64,000 nucleotides of DNA from Hyphomicrobiales bacterium (GTDB taxonomy: Bacteria > Pseudomonadota > Alphaproteobacteria > Rhizobiales > Rhizobiaceae). Position 1 is the first letter of the stretch, and the number at the start of each line of letters is the position of its first letter. The notes below the pieces were generated by a model. That model was not told the origin of the DNA. It did not search any database and saw only the letters and a list, made by a program, of their open reading frames with translations. The DNA lies in NCBI GenBank assembly GCA_900471815.1, contig UICE01000004.1, positions 248,001 to 312,000 of the forward strand. The letters are read 5' to 3'. A program made the translations under genes and the position numbers. This document shows positions 19,423-27,781 of this stretch, piece after piece.

Positions 19423-20856
19423 ATGACGATGTATCGAAATCTCATTGCCGGCGAATGGGTTGGTACGCAGGCATCCAAGAACATAAACCCGTCTGACACG
19501 AATGATGTGGTTGGAATATATGCTCAGGGCAGCGCTGAGGATGCCAGGCAGGCGATCGCCGCCGCCAAGGCCGCATTTCCTGCTTGGTCGCGTACCGGCA
19601 TCCTGGTGCGGCATTCAATTCTGAGGAAGACTTCCGACGAAATCCTCGCACGCAAGGACGAATTAGGCACGCTGCTGGCCCGCGAAGAGGGCAAGACGCT
19701 GCCCGAAGCTATCGGCGAGGTCATCCGCGCGGCGCAGATATTCGATTTCTTCGCCGGTGAAACGCTGCGATTGACCGGCGAAATTCTGTCGTCGGCGCGA
19801 CCAAACATCGGGATTGAGGTCACTCGCGAGCCGATCGGGGTTGTCGGCATCATCACGCCGTGGAACTTTCCGATCGCTATTCCTGCCTGGAAGATCGCGC
19901 CGGCGCTGTGCTACGGCAATACTGTCGTCTTTAAACCTGCCGATCTGGTGCCGGGCTGCGCCTGGGCCATCGCCGATATCCTGCACCGCGCCGGCCTGCC
20001 GGAGGGTGTGCTGAACCTCGTCATGGGCAAGGGTTCCGTCGTCGGTCAAGCCCTGCTCGACAGCCCGGATCTTGCAGGAATCACCTTCACCGGTTCAACG
20101 GGCACGGGCAAGCGCGTGGCTGCAGCGTCCATCGAGCATAACCGCAAGTTCCAGCTGGAAATGGGCGGCAAGAATCCGTTCGTCGTTCTCGATGACGCCG
20201 ATCTCGGTGTTGCAGTCGAAGCTGCAGTCAATTCCGGGTTCTTCTCCACCGGCCAGCGTTGCACTGCGTCCTCGCGCATCATCGTCACCCAAGGCATTCA
20301 CGACAAATTTGTAGCTGCCCTGACGGAGCGCCTGTCCAAGGTGAATGTCGGCAACGCGCTTCATAAGGAAACGCATATCGGTCCGGTCGTTGATGAAAAA
20401 CAGCTCAAACAGGACACCGACTACATCGAGATCGGCAAAAAGGAAGGCGCCAAGCTGGTGTTTGGTGGAGAAGTGCTGAAGCGCGATACGCCCGGCTTCT
20501 TCCTGCAGCCTGCTCTGTTCACGGAAACGACGAGCGACATGCGTATCAGCCGCGAGGAAATCTTCGGACCCGTTGCATCAGTCATGCGCGTCAAGGATTA
20601 TGATGAAGCGCTCGCCGTTGCCAATGATACACCATTCGGTTTGTCGTCGGGCATCGCCACGACAAGCCTGAAACACGCAACGCATTTCAAGCGGAATTCG
20701 GAGGCCGGTATGGTTATGGTCAACCTGCCCACGGCAGGTGTCGATTTCCATGTGCCATTCGGTGGCCGCAAGGCGTCCTCCTTCGGGTCGCGGGAGCAGG
20801 GCAAGTATGCGAGCGAATTCTTCACCGTCGTCAAGACAGCCTACACATTGGCTTAG
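19423..20856 (+). CDS. Aldehyde dehydrogenase, 2-ketoglutarate-semialdehyde dehydrogenase-like
   Basis: A 477-residue NAD(P)-dependent aldehyde dehydrogenase. Catalytic residues are visible: N148 (PWNFP), E246 (LEMGGKN) and C280 (GQRCTASSR), with the GSTGTG cofactor loop near residue 224. The GQRCTASSR context and overall length resemble ketoglutarate semialdehyde dehydrogenases that end non-phosphorylative sugar-acid pathways. The start at 19423 is set by GAGGAG six bases before; the frame is open from 19396 but overlaps the previous gene. It would oxidise the aldehyde made by upstream enzymes into a central metabolite. Semialdehyde specificity is inferred from similarity. Confidence 0.87.
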   Translation: MTMYRNLIAGEWVGTQASKNINPSDTNDVVGIYAQGSAEDARQAIAAAKAAFPAWSRTGILVRHSILRKTSDEILARKDELGTLLAREEGKTLPEAIGEVIRAAQIFDFFAGETLRLTGEILSSARPNIGIEVTREPIGVVGIITPWNFPIAIPAWKIAPALCYGNTVVFKPADLVPGCAWAIADILHRAGLPEGVLNLVMGKGSVVGQALLDSPDLAGITFTGSTGTGKRVAAASIEHNRKFQLEMGGKNPFVVLDDADLGVAVEAAVNSGFFSTGQRCTASSRIIVTQGIHDKFVAALTERLSKVNVGNALHKETHIGPVVDEKQLKQDTDYIEIGKKEGAKLVFGGEVLKRDTPGFFLQPALFTETTSDMRISREEIFGPVASVMRVKDYDEALAVANDTPFGLSSGIATTSLKHATHFKRNSEAGMVMVNLPTAGVDFHVPFGGRKASSFGSREQGKYASEFFTVVKTAYTLA

Positions 20857-20869
20857 TGAGAATACTAAA

Positions 20870-21673
20870 ATGGATGAGACGACGATCACCGGGAAAACCC
20901 GCGTTCACTTCCTGATTGGTTCGCCGATCGCCCAGGTTCTCGCGCCGGGCTGGCTTACCGAGCGAATGCGGAAGGCCAGTTACGACGGTATGCTCGTCCC
21001 TTTGCATATCGAAAAAGGCAATCTCGCCACCGCGTTGCCGGTGCTAAAGGCCATGCCGAACGTCGACAGCATTCTTATTACGCTGCCGCACAAGTTCGAG
21101 GCTTCGTCTCATTGCGACCGCCTGTCTGATCGCGCCAAGGTTCTCGGCGCAATCAACGCGATGCGTCGTGAAAGGGATGGCAGTTGGTTCGGAGACAATT
21201 TTGACGGGGCGGGATTGACAAGCGGCATACTGAAAGCCGGCCACCTTATCGAGGCGAGAAGCGTTTTCATGGTCGGAGCCGGTGGCGCTGGCTCATCGGT
21301 AGCGGTCTCGATGCTTGAGGAGGGCGCGCGTCATCTCACTTTCCACGATATCAACAACGCGAACCAGCAAGCGCTTCTCGAAAAACTGAATGGCGCTTAT
21401 CCTGACAGGGTGTCGGTGTCGACGACGATCCCAAAGGACTGCGATATTGTCATAAATGCCACATCGGCGGGGATGAGAGCAACTGACCCCCTCCCAGTCG
21501 ACACCTCGCAGCTTTCTGCCAACATGATTGCGGCTGATGTCATCACTGATCCGGTGCCCACACGATTTCTGGAGCAAGCTGCAAAAATCGGCTGTTTTAC
21601 CCGCGATGGGACTCACATGCTCGATGGCCAGATAGAGCTGTTGTTCAAGTTCATGCTCAAAAACGCCCGGTAA
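20870..21673 (+). CDS. Shikimate dehydrogenase-like (AroE family) oxidoreductase
   Basis: A 267-residue protein with the AroE two-domain layout. It has LPHK with the catalytic lysine near residue 72, an FDGAG aspartate near residue 107, the nucleotide loop GAGGAGSSVA near residue 137, and a C-terminal MLDGQ helix. Biosynthetic AroE is usually found elsewhere with housekeeping genes, so this copy is more likely a catabolic paralog acting on quinate/shikimate-like or other hydroxy acids. It starts 13 bases after the aldehyde dehydrogenase stop and ends the metabolic run before the first binding protein gene. Confidence 0.83.
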   Translation: MDETTITGKTRVHFLIGSPIAQVLAPGWLTERMRKASYDGMLVPLHIEKGNLATALPVLKAMPNVDSILITLPHKFEASSHCDRLSDRAKVLGAINAMRRERDGSWFGDNFDGAGLTSGILKAGHLIEARSVFMVGAGGAGSSVAVSMLEEGARHLTFHDINNANQQALLEKLNGAYPDRVSVSTTIPKDCDIVINATSAGMRATDPLPVDTSQLSANMIAADVITDPVPTRFLEQAAKIGCFTRDGTHMLDGQIELLFKFMLKNAR

Positions 21674-21736
21674 GTCGAGCTGCTTTGTTGGCCGTCGGGC
21701 AGCCGCAGCGTCATCTCCAATATTTATCTGGATGAT

Positions 21737-21751
21737 TCTCACGAAGTGAGA
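21737..21751 (+). promoter_or_regulatory. TCTCAC-N3-GTGAGA motif, copy 4
   Basis: TCTCACGAAGTGAGA has perfect six-base arms and lies 101 bases before the first binding-protein gene. It is the best palindrome of the six related sites. A second copy follows 71 bases further on, a pairing that suits cooperative or looped binding. Confidence 0.6.
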
Positions 21752-21807
21752 CGCCGATTCAGGATGGCGATAAACGAGCTTTAGTTTAGCCTCAATAAAT
21801 TTTAACG

Positions 21808-21822
21808 TCTCAAAATATGAGA
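21808..21822 (+). promoter_or_regulatory. TCTCA-N5-TGAGA motif, copy 5
   Basis: TCTCAAAATATGAGA is a perfect five-base inverted repeat 30 bases before the ATG of the first binding-protein gene. It is in the same orientation as copy 4, and the AT-rich spacer could overlap a promoter. Confidence 0.55.
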
Positions 21823-21851
21823 GCAAAGCCGTTCGTTCTGGGAGGACAAAA

Positions 21852-22661
21852 ATGGGTATTTCATCTCACAATCGAAAACGTGTATCCCTCGGCATCGTGT
21901 TGGTACTGATCAACATGACATCCGGGATTGCCCATGCGGATGCCTTGGCAAATATTATCTCTAACGGAAAAATCCGAGTCTCGATCGATCCGGCTGCGCA
22001 GCCATACTCTTCGGTGGACGAGACTGGCAAATATGCTGGATCCGAAGTCGAGATTGCCGCCAAGTTGGCCAAGGACTGGAACGTTGCGCTGGAACTGATC
22101 CCGACTTCTCCTGCAAATCGGATTCCGTACCTGGTCACCAATCGATCGGACATTGTGATTTCGACGCTTTCGATCACCGATGAACGCAAGAAAGTCATCG
22201 ACTTTTCCAAACCCTACAGCGCGATTCAAATCGTCGTGGGTGCGCCAAAGACTGACAATATCTCGAAGCTGGAGGATCTTGTCGGGAAGCAGGTCGCAGT
22301 CACGCGTGGAAGCACGAACGATGCAGAGATAACCAAGGTTGCAATCCCTGGAACGAACATTGTCCGGTTTGAAGATGATGCGACTTCAATCACGGCCCTC
22401 CTGAGCGGCCAAGCCTCTTACTACGTCACGGCGCCGGCGTTGCTGACTACAGTTAATAAGAAGAATCCGTCCACGGAAATTGAACCGAAGATCGTATTGA
22501 AAACGAACGTCACAGGCGTCGGTGTCAAGAAGGGCGAAACCGCGCTTCAAGACAAGCTCAATCAGTGGATCAATGCCAGCATTACAGATGGCAGTCTCAA
22601 TGCCATCTACAAGCGACATTTCAGTATCGATCTTCCGCCAGAGGTGACGGATGCAAAATAA
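21852..22661 (+). CDS. ABC importer binding protein, polar-amino-acid type (paralog 1)
   Basis: A 269-residue type II periplasmic binding protein (SBP_bac_3). It starts with a basic stretch and hydrophobic signal peptide ending near AHADA. Fold landmarks are VDETGKYAGSEVEIA, ITDERKKVIDFSKPYS and VAVTRGSTND. It is one of three related binding proteins in this island (with 23759 and 26673) that share a single permease pair and ATPase. Two TCTCA motifs lie upstream. Although the family is named after amino acids, the catabolic neighbours suggest a carboxylated sugar-like or hydroxy-acid ligand. Confidence 0.92.
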   Translation: MGISSHNRKRVSLGIVLVLINMTSGIAHADALANIISNGKIRVSIDPAAQPYSSVDETGKYAGSEVEIAAKLAKDWNVALELIPTSPANRIPYLVTNRSDIVISTLSITDERKKVIDFSKPYSAIQIVVGAPKTDNISKLEDLVGKQVAVTRGSTNDAEITKVAIPGTNIVRFEDDATSITALLSGQASYYVTAPALLTTVNKKNPSTEIEPKIVLKTNVTGVGVKKGETALQDKLNQWINASITDGSLNAIYKRHFSIDLPPEVTDAK

Positions 22662-23730
22662 TCTCAACGAACGCAACTGTGGCGCTGCGGGCCGATATGA
22701 TGTGGACACGGTACGCGCAGCGGTCGAAAGACTATTTCTCTCAACTGGCATGGATGGCAATAAAGCCTGCGATGTGACCGAGTGCCTGCTATTGGCAGAC
22801 ATGATGGGCCACTCGACGCACGGGTTAGTTATCGCCCCTTGGTATCTGGATGAAATTCGAAGCGGCGGCATGCGTCTTGAAGCAAGTTTCGAGCAGATCT
22901 CGGACCGCGGCGCTTGTGTGGCGTGGAATGGTCGGCGACTTCCGGGAGCGTGGCTCGTCAATCGTGCAATTGACTGTGCCTTGGAGCGGGTTGCGCAATT
23001 TGGTGTTGTGACCGTCACAATCGCCGATGGACATCATACTGGAGCGCTGGCGACTTATCTGCCGCGGCTGACTGACCGAGGGCTCATGGTAATATTGGCT
23101 TGTTCAGGCCCAGCCTCGACCGGCGTTGCGCCCTATGGCGGCACCGTCGGACTTTTCACCCCCAATCCACTTTCTGCGGGAATACCCACGCAGGCTGATC
23201 CCATCCTTCTCGATATTAGTTGCTCGATCACCACAATCAAACGGTCCGGGCAACTGGCACAGGCAGGGCGATCCTATCCTGGTGAATGGGCGTTGGATTC
23301 AGAGGGAAGGCCATCGACTGATCCTCAGGTCCTGTCGCATGGCGGGTCGCTGATGCCGGTCGGAGGCCTGGATCATGGGCACAAGGGTTATGCCATAGCG
23401 CTGCTGGTCGAGGCACTGACACAAGGCCTCTGCGGTGTCGGCCGCAAGGACCATCTGTCCGGCATTGCTATGAATACCTTCCTCCAGGTTATCGACCCCG
23501 CTGCATTCGGTGGCTCGGCCAACTTCCTGGATGAAACGACTTGGCTAACGAAAGCATGCCACGCCAATCCGCCTCGGCCAGGCGTCGATGCGGTGCGCGT
23601 TCCGGGCGACCGGGCGCGGGCACGCGTGCAGGAGGCACGTGAATCCGGCGTCTACCTTGATGGGAGTATTGTGGAAGGTCTTGCCCCACTATTCGCGCGG
23701 ATCGGTGAGCAGTTTCCAGCATCTATGTAA
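22651..23730 (+). CDS. Ldh-family (AllD/type 2 malate/lactate dehydrogenase) oxidoreductase
   Basis: A 359-residue NAD(P)-dependent dehydrogenase of the malate/L-lactate/ureidoglycolate family, unrelated to Rossmann dehydrogenases. The conserved catalytic histidine lies in MGHSTHGL near residue 54. The typical GHHTGALATY, the FTPNPLS region and the DHGHKGYAIALLVE helix follow. The ATG at 22651 overlaps the end of the preceding binding-protein gene by 11 bases and has GAGGTG upstream, so translation is coupled. It would oxidise a 2-hydroxy acid to a 2-oxo acid. It is inserted between two binding-protein genes, which suggests a direct link to the transported compound. Confidence 0.9.
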   Translation: MQNNLNERNCGAAGRYDVDTVRAAVERLFLSTGMDGNKACDVTECLLLADMMGHSTHGLVIAPWYLDEIRSGGMRLEASFEQISDRGACVAWNGRRLPGAWLVNRAIDCALERVAQFGVVTVTIADGHHTGALATYLPRLTDRGLMVILACSGPASTGVAPYGGTVGLFTPNPLSAGIPTQADPILLDISCSITTIKRSGQLAQAGRSYPGEWALDSEGRPSTDPQVLSHGGSLMPVGGLDHGHKGYAIALLVEALTQGLCGVGRKDHLSGIAMNTFLQVIDPAAFGGSANFLDETTWLTKACHANPPRPGVDAVRVPGDRARARVQEARESGVYLDGSIVEGLAPLFARIGEQFPASM

Positions 23731-23758
23731 CTGCCAACATCAATCGGGAGGATTGAAA

Positions 23759-24556
23759 ATGCGCAAAGTCACAACTCTACTTGCGGCGCTGGCCATGGTC
23801 GGCGCATCTATAACCCACGCATTTGCCGAGGATACGCTCGCCAAGATTAAATCGGCGGGCACTATTCGGATCGCCATCGATCTCAGCGTGCCGCCGTGGT
23901 CATTCAAGGACGACAGTCTCAATCCCACGGGATCTGAGGTCGAGGCCGCCAGACTGCTGGCTTCGGATCTTGGCGTGAAAATAGAGATCGTCAGCACCAA
24001 CGGTGCGAACCGTCTTCCCTATCTGATGCAGAATCGCGCCGATGTAATTATGTCGGCGCTGTCCATCACGGATGAACGAAAGAAGACTATCGCGTTTTCT
24101 CTGCCTTACTCCGGCACTACGACCTCCGTCTTTGCGTCAAAAGACGTACCCATTAAGTCCTTCGCAGATTTGTCCGGCAAGCGCATCGCCGTAACTCGTG
24201 GCACGACCAACGACGGTGATATTACAAAGTCGGCTCCGCCTGATGCTGAAATCATCCGGTTTGAAGACGAGGCCACCACCATGACCGCCGTGGTTTCGAA
24301 TCAAGTCGACATCGTCGCGATCGCGCAGTCGCTGGTAGATGTCATCAACAAGAAAAACCCCAGCCTGAGCCTTGAGCCGAAACTAACGCTGCGTACCGCA
24401 ACCATGGGTGTGGGCATGCGCAAGAGCGATGTCGAACTTAAAGCGTGGGTGGACCAATGGGTGAAAACCAACATCGCCAACGGCAAGTTGCAGTCAATCT
24501 ACAAGACATTCCAGGGCACCGACCTTCCTGAGGCCGTCATTGCCGGATCGCAATGA
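23759..24556 (+). CDS. ABC importer binding protein, polar-amino-acid type (paralog 2)
   Basis: A 265-residue SBP_bac_3 protein with a clear signal peptide (MRKVTTLLAALAMVGASI, cleavage near AFAED). It shares the SITDERKKTIAFSLPYS and IAVTRGTTNDGDI landmarks with its two neighbours. The ATG at 23759 follows GGGAGG; a long in-frame extension upstream runs inside the dehydrogenase gene and is not coding. It precedes the permease genes directly, so it is probably the main partner of that transporter. Confidence 0.92.
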   Translation: MRKVTTLLAALAMVGASITHAFAEDTLAKIKSAGTIRIAIDLSVPPWSFKDDSLNPTGSEVEAARLLASDLGVKIEIVSTNGANRLPYLMQNRADVIMSALSITDERKKTIAFSLPYSGTTTSVFASKDVPIKSFADLSGKRIAVTRGTTNDGDITKSAPPDAEIIRFEDEATTMTAVVSNQVDIVAIAQSLVDVINKKNPSLSLEPKLTLRTATMGVGMRKSDVELKAWVDQWVKTNIANGKLQSIYKTFQGTDLPEAVIAGSQ

Positions 24557-24557
24557 C

Positions 24558-24572
24558 CCACACGAAGTGAGG
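24558..24572 (+). promoter_or_regulatory. Imperfect TCTCA-type motif, copy 6 (before permease gene)
   Basis: CCACACGAAGTGAGG matches the copy at 21737 at 12 of 15 positions, keeping the ACGAAGTGAG core. It lies in the 29-base gap between the second binding-protein gene and the first permease gene. It is the weakest member of the set and could be coincidental. Confidence 0.3.
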
Positions 24573-24585
24573 TAGAAAGGTATCC

Positions 24586-25269
24586 ATGACCTATGAATTC
24601 GATTTTGGGGCTGTATTGGGATATTGGCCACTGTTGCTGCAAGGCACATTGACCACTCTGCGCCTCACTCTCTTTTCGACCGTGTTCGGTATACTGATTG
24701 GGGCGTTTTGCGCCCTGGTCAAAACCGGCGGCCCGCAATGGGCGCGCACGATCGTCGGACTCTATGTGGAATTTATCCGCAATACACCATTGCTGATCCA
24801 GTCCTACTTTCTGATATTCGGCATTGCCAGCATGGGCTTGCGTCTGCCGATCCTTGTTGGTGCGACCATCGCCCTCACGGTGAATATTGGCGCCTACACG
24901 ACCGAGATCGTTCGCGCGGGGATCGAATCTATTCATCGGGGTCAGCTGGAGGCGGCGGAGTGTTTGGGACTGTCCAAGGTCCAGACATATCTTCACATCA
25001 TCATTCGTCCAGCGCTGGAACGGGTCTATCCTGCTTTGGCCAGTCAGTATGTCCTCTTGATGTTGGCTTCAAGCATCCTGTCGTCTGTCGGGGTGGAAGA
25101 GCTTTTCGGCATGTCCAACCGGATCCAGAGCGATACGTTCCGCAATTTCGAGGTCTTTGTGGTTCTTGGCATCCTTTATCTCATCCTCGCTGTGGTCGTG
25201 CGAGCAGGCTTCTCGCTACTGGGCCTTGCCCTGTTCCCGCGCCGCCGCAAGCTCGGCACGTCGCTGTGA
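24586..25269 (+). CDS. Polar-amino-acid-type ABC permease (HisQ/HisM family), subunit 1
   Basis: A 227-residue membrane protein with about five hydrophobic segments. The EAAECLG...RPALERVYPAL stretch (about 123-150) is the cytoplasmic EAA loop that contacts the ATPase. FIRNTPLLIQ near residue 62 is a hallmark of this permease family. It pairs with the next gene to form a heterodimeric pore. The 16-base gap to that gene implies co-transcription. Confidence 0.92.
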   Translation: MTYEFDFGAVLGYWPLLLQGTLTTLRLTLFSTVFGILIGAFCALVKTGGPQWARTIVGLYVEFIRNTPLLIQSYFLIFGIASMGLRLPILVGATIALTVNIGAYTTEIVRAGIESIHRGQLEAAECLGLSKVQTYLHIIIRPALERVYPALASQYVLLMLASSILSSVGVEELFGMSNRIQSDTFRNFEVFVVLGILYLILAVVVRAGFSLLGLALFPRRRKLGTSL

Positions 25270-25285
25270 GATTGGAGACAGTGCA

Positions 25286-25933
25286 ATGAATTCTGCTTTT
25301 ATCATTTCTCTTCTGCAGGGCCTTTTGGGCACGGTCATCCTCAGTATCCTGACGTTCATATTTGGGGGAATATTGGGCTTCCTTATCGCTTTGGCCCGAA
25401 TCTCTCCGGTAGCGGTGATCTCAAGAGGAACCGGCGTCTATATCGAGATATTGCAGGGCATGCCGTTGCTGGTTCTCATGGGCTTGTGTTTCTACGGGCC
25501 CGGTATTTTTGGATACGATTCCCTGAGTCCGCTGCAGGCCGCGACCTTTGCCCTCACGCTCTACAGCAGCGCCTATCTGGGCGAGATTTGGCGTGGTTGC
25601 CTCCAGTCTGTGGCAAAGCCCCAGTGGGAGGCGGCCGAATGCCTGGGCATTGGTCGTTGGCACCGGATGCGTCATGTCATCCTGCCGCAGGCGCTACGCA
25701 TCGCTACACCGCCGACGGTCGGTTTTATGGTTCAGATCATCAAGAATACATCGATCGCCTCACTCGTCGTGGGTTACGCCGAACTGTCGTACAACGCAAA
25801 GATCATCAATAACTCCACTTTTCAGCCGTTCCTCTACTTTGGGATCGCCGCGCTGATGTATTTCGCTGTTTGCTACCCGCTCTCCGTTCAAAGCCGGGTA
25901 CTCGAAAGGAAACTCAATGTCGCCAATCGTTGA
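25286..25933 (+). CDS. Polar-amino-acid-type ABC permease, subunit 2
   Basis: A 215-residue membrane subunit with the EAAECLGIGRWHRMRHVILPQA coupling loop near residues 115-136 (positions given approximately). The family motif is here IEILQGMPLLV. The start at 25286 follows GGAGACAG and gives the normal length; the frame is open further upstream but overlaps the first permease gene. Its 3' end overlaps the ATPase gene by 17 bases, giving tight translational coupling. Confidence 0.91.
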   Translation: MNSAFIISLLQGLLGTVILSILTFIFGGILGFLIALARISPVAVISRGTGVYIEILQGMPLLVLMGLCFYGPGIFGYDSLSPLQAATFALTLYSSAYLGEIWRGCLQSVAKPQWEAAECLGIGRWHRMRHVILPQALRIATPPTVGFMVQIIKNTSIASLVVGYAELSYNAKIINNSTFQPFLYFGIAALMYFAVCYPLSVQSRVLERKLNVANR

Positions 25934-26651
25934 ACTCAAGGATGTCCGCAAAAGCTTCGGCAATCTCGAGATACTGAAGGGCGTCTCGTTCGAAGTGAAC
26001 AGGGGTGAAGTCGCCGCCATCATCGGCCAAAGCGGATCGGGCAAAAGCACGGCACTTCGATGCATGGACCGACTCGAAACTATCCAAGGTGGATCGATGG
26101 TGATCTGCGGGCATAGGCTGGAGGATGCAAAGATCGATCTGAAGGCCTTGCGACGCGATGTCGGCATCGTGTTCCAGAGCTACAATTTGTTTCCGCACCT
26201 CACGGTCGCCGAAAACGTCATGCTTGCGCCGCGCCTGGTCAAGGCCGTCTCGCGTGCCGAAGCGCGAACCGTCGCGGAAGCGGTAATTGCAAAGGTCGGG
26301 CTCCACGAAAAACTAGAGGCGTACCCCGAACAGCTTTCAGGTGGTCAGCAGCAACGTGTTGCCATCGCCCGAAGCTTGGCAATGGAGCCGAAACTGATGC
26401 TGTTCGATGAAGTGACGTCCGCTCTTGACCCGCAACTGACGGGCGAGGTGTTGAAAGTGATGGAGCAACTGGCCACCGAAGGTATGACAATGATCTTGGT
26501 TACCCACGAAATGGGTTTTGCGCGTAAGGTGGCCGACCGTGTCATCTACATGCGCGATGGGAAGGTCCATGAGGCGGGTTCATCGGACATACTTCGCACC
26601 CCATCTACTCCGGAACTGGCCGAGTTCATCTCCGAAGCCTCAGAACACTAG
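25917..26651 (+). CDS. Polar-amino-acid-type ABC ATPase (GlnQ/HisP family)
   Basis: A 244-residue single-domain ATPase. It has Walker A GQSGSGKST (about 36-44), the Q-loop in VFQSYNLFPH, the signature [14 protein letters not shown] and Walker B MLFDEVTSALD, then the switch histidine in VTHEMGF. The Walker B continuation reads DEVTSALD instead of the usual DEPTSALD, a conservative change. It powers the importer formed with the two preceding permeases and serves up to three binding proteins in this island. Confidence 0.95.
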   Translation: MSPIVELKDVRKSFGNLEILKGVSFEVNRGEVAAIIGQSGSGKSTALRCMDRLETIQGGSMVICGHRLEDAKIDLKALRRDVGIVFQSYNLFPHLTVAENVMLAPRLVKAVSRAEARTVAEAVIAKVGLHEKLEAYPEQLSGGQQQRVAIARSLAMEPKLMLFDEVTSALDPQLTGEVLKVMEQLATEGMTMILVTHEMGFARKVADRVIYMRDGKVHEAGSSDILRTPSTPELAEFISEASEH

Positions 26652-26672
26652 CATCAATCGAAGGAGGAAAAC

Positions 26673-27470
26673 ATGAAACGCAGAACCGTGCTCCTTACGT
26701 GCCTCGGCGCAATCTTCGCCGGCACGATGCCTGCGGTAGCGAAGGATGGACTGGCCGCAATTAAAGCCGCTGGCAAAATCCGCGTCGCGCTTGAATTCGG
26801 CCGTCCGCCTTGGGGGTTCAAGGACGATACGCTGACGCCGACCGGCTCTGACTACGAAACTGCAGTGCTCCTTGCGAAGGATCTTGCCGTTTCACTTGAG
26901 ATTGTCGAGGTCACAGGTCCGAGCCGCGTTCCTACCTTGGTGAGCAACCGCGCTGATGTGGTGATCTCCACATTTTCGATTACACCGGAACGACAGAAAG
27001 TCATCGATTTTTCTGTGCCCTACGCCAGTGCCGTGCAGTTTGTTGCCGCCCCGAGGAGCCTCGAGTTGAAGAGCCAGGATGATCTTACCAACAAACGCAT
27101 CGGCGTGACGCGTGGTACGACCGGCGATACAGTGCTTTCGAAGCTTTCGGTGCCTGGTATCGAGATTATCCGATTTGATGATGAATCAACCAACATGACC
27201 GCCTTTGCCAGCGGCCAAGTGGATATAGTCGTGCAGGAACCTGCGGTCATCAATCGCGTGGCGCAGCAGAATCCAGCAAAGAAAATCGAGAAGAAGTTCG
27301 TTCTTGCCGAATTTGATGTCGGCATTGGTCTGCGAAAAAATGATCCCTCACTGAAGACTTATCTCGACACCTGGGTGCGAACCCACCTGAAGAACGGCAA
27401 GCTGAACGAAATTTATCAAGAATTCCAGGGCGCGGCGCTGTCCGATAAAATCCTTGCTGCCGGTCAGTAA
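26673..27470 (+). CDS. ABC importer binding protein, polar-amino-acid type (paralog 3)
   Basis: A 265-residue SBP_bac_3 protein with a signal peptide (MKRRTVLLTCLGAIFAGTM, cleavage near AVAKD). ITPERQKVIDFSVPYA and IGVTRGTTGDT align with the two sister proteins upstream. A GGAGG ribosome-binding site precedes the ATG. It closes the operon and is followed by a terminator-like hairpin at 27486. Its ligand range may differ from its paralogs, widening the transporter's specificity. Confidence 0.92.
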   Translation: MKRRTVLLTCLGAIFAGTMPAVAKDGLAAIKAAGKIRVALEFGRPPWGFKDDTLTPTGSDYETAVLLAKDLAVSLEIVEVTGPSRVPTLVSNRADVVISTFSITPERQKVIDFSVPYASAVQFVAAPRSLELKSQDDLTNKRIGVTRGTTGDTVLSKLSVPGIEIIRFDDESTNMTAFASGQVDIVVQEPAVINRVAQQNPAKKIEKKFVLAEFDVGIGLRKNDPSLKTYLDTWVRTHLKNGKLNEIYQEFQGAALSDKILAAGQ

Positions 27471-27485
27471 AGTAGGTCGTGTGGG

Positions 27486-27515
27486 CGGCCGGTTCGCGGT
27501 CGTCCCGGCCGTTTT
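27486..27515 (+). terminator. Rho-independent terminator-like hairpin after the first ABC operon
   Basis: Arms CGGCCGG (27486-27492) and CCGGCCG (27505-27511) are perfectly complementary around a 12-base loop and are followed at once by TTTT. It sits 15 bases after the binding-protein stop and marks the end of the operon. Confidence 0.7.
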
Positions 27516-27781
27516 CAAATTCGTTGCATCCTAAAGATTCCGAGTTCGGTCAATTGGAGCATTCTTGTAAAAGCACGGTTATCTAGGCCTTCCAGACCGA
27601 GAAATAGCGGAGCAGGTAGCCACTATTTTTGAGGCCACAGGTGTAAAGGCAGCATTCGGCGGATTGAACATGTCAAAGAGCTGTAAGACAGGATATTTGC
27701 GACTGGTACGTTGCCCGAGGCGTTTCGAAGACTACATGCAGTGACGGGCAACAGAATTTCTTTCTAGTCGGCGTGAGCGCC
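27516..27781. other. Convergent intergenic region; short unassigned open stretch
   Basis: Between the terminator and the 3' end of the GntR gene no full gene is evident. One plus-strand frame is open from 27571 to the TGA at 27742-27744 and reads protein-like (LGLPDREIAEQVATIFEATG), but it has no start codon or ribosome-binding site. It may be a gene remnant, and I cannot assign a family. Confidence 0.35.
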
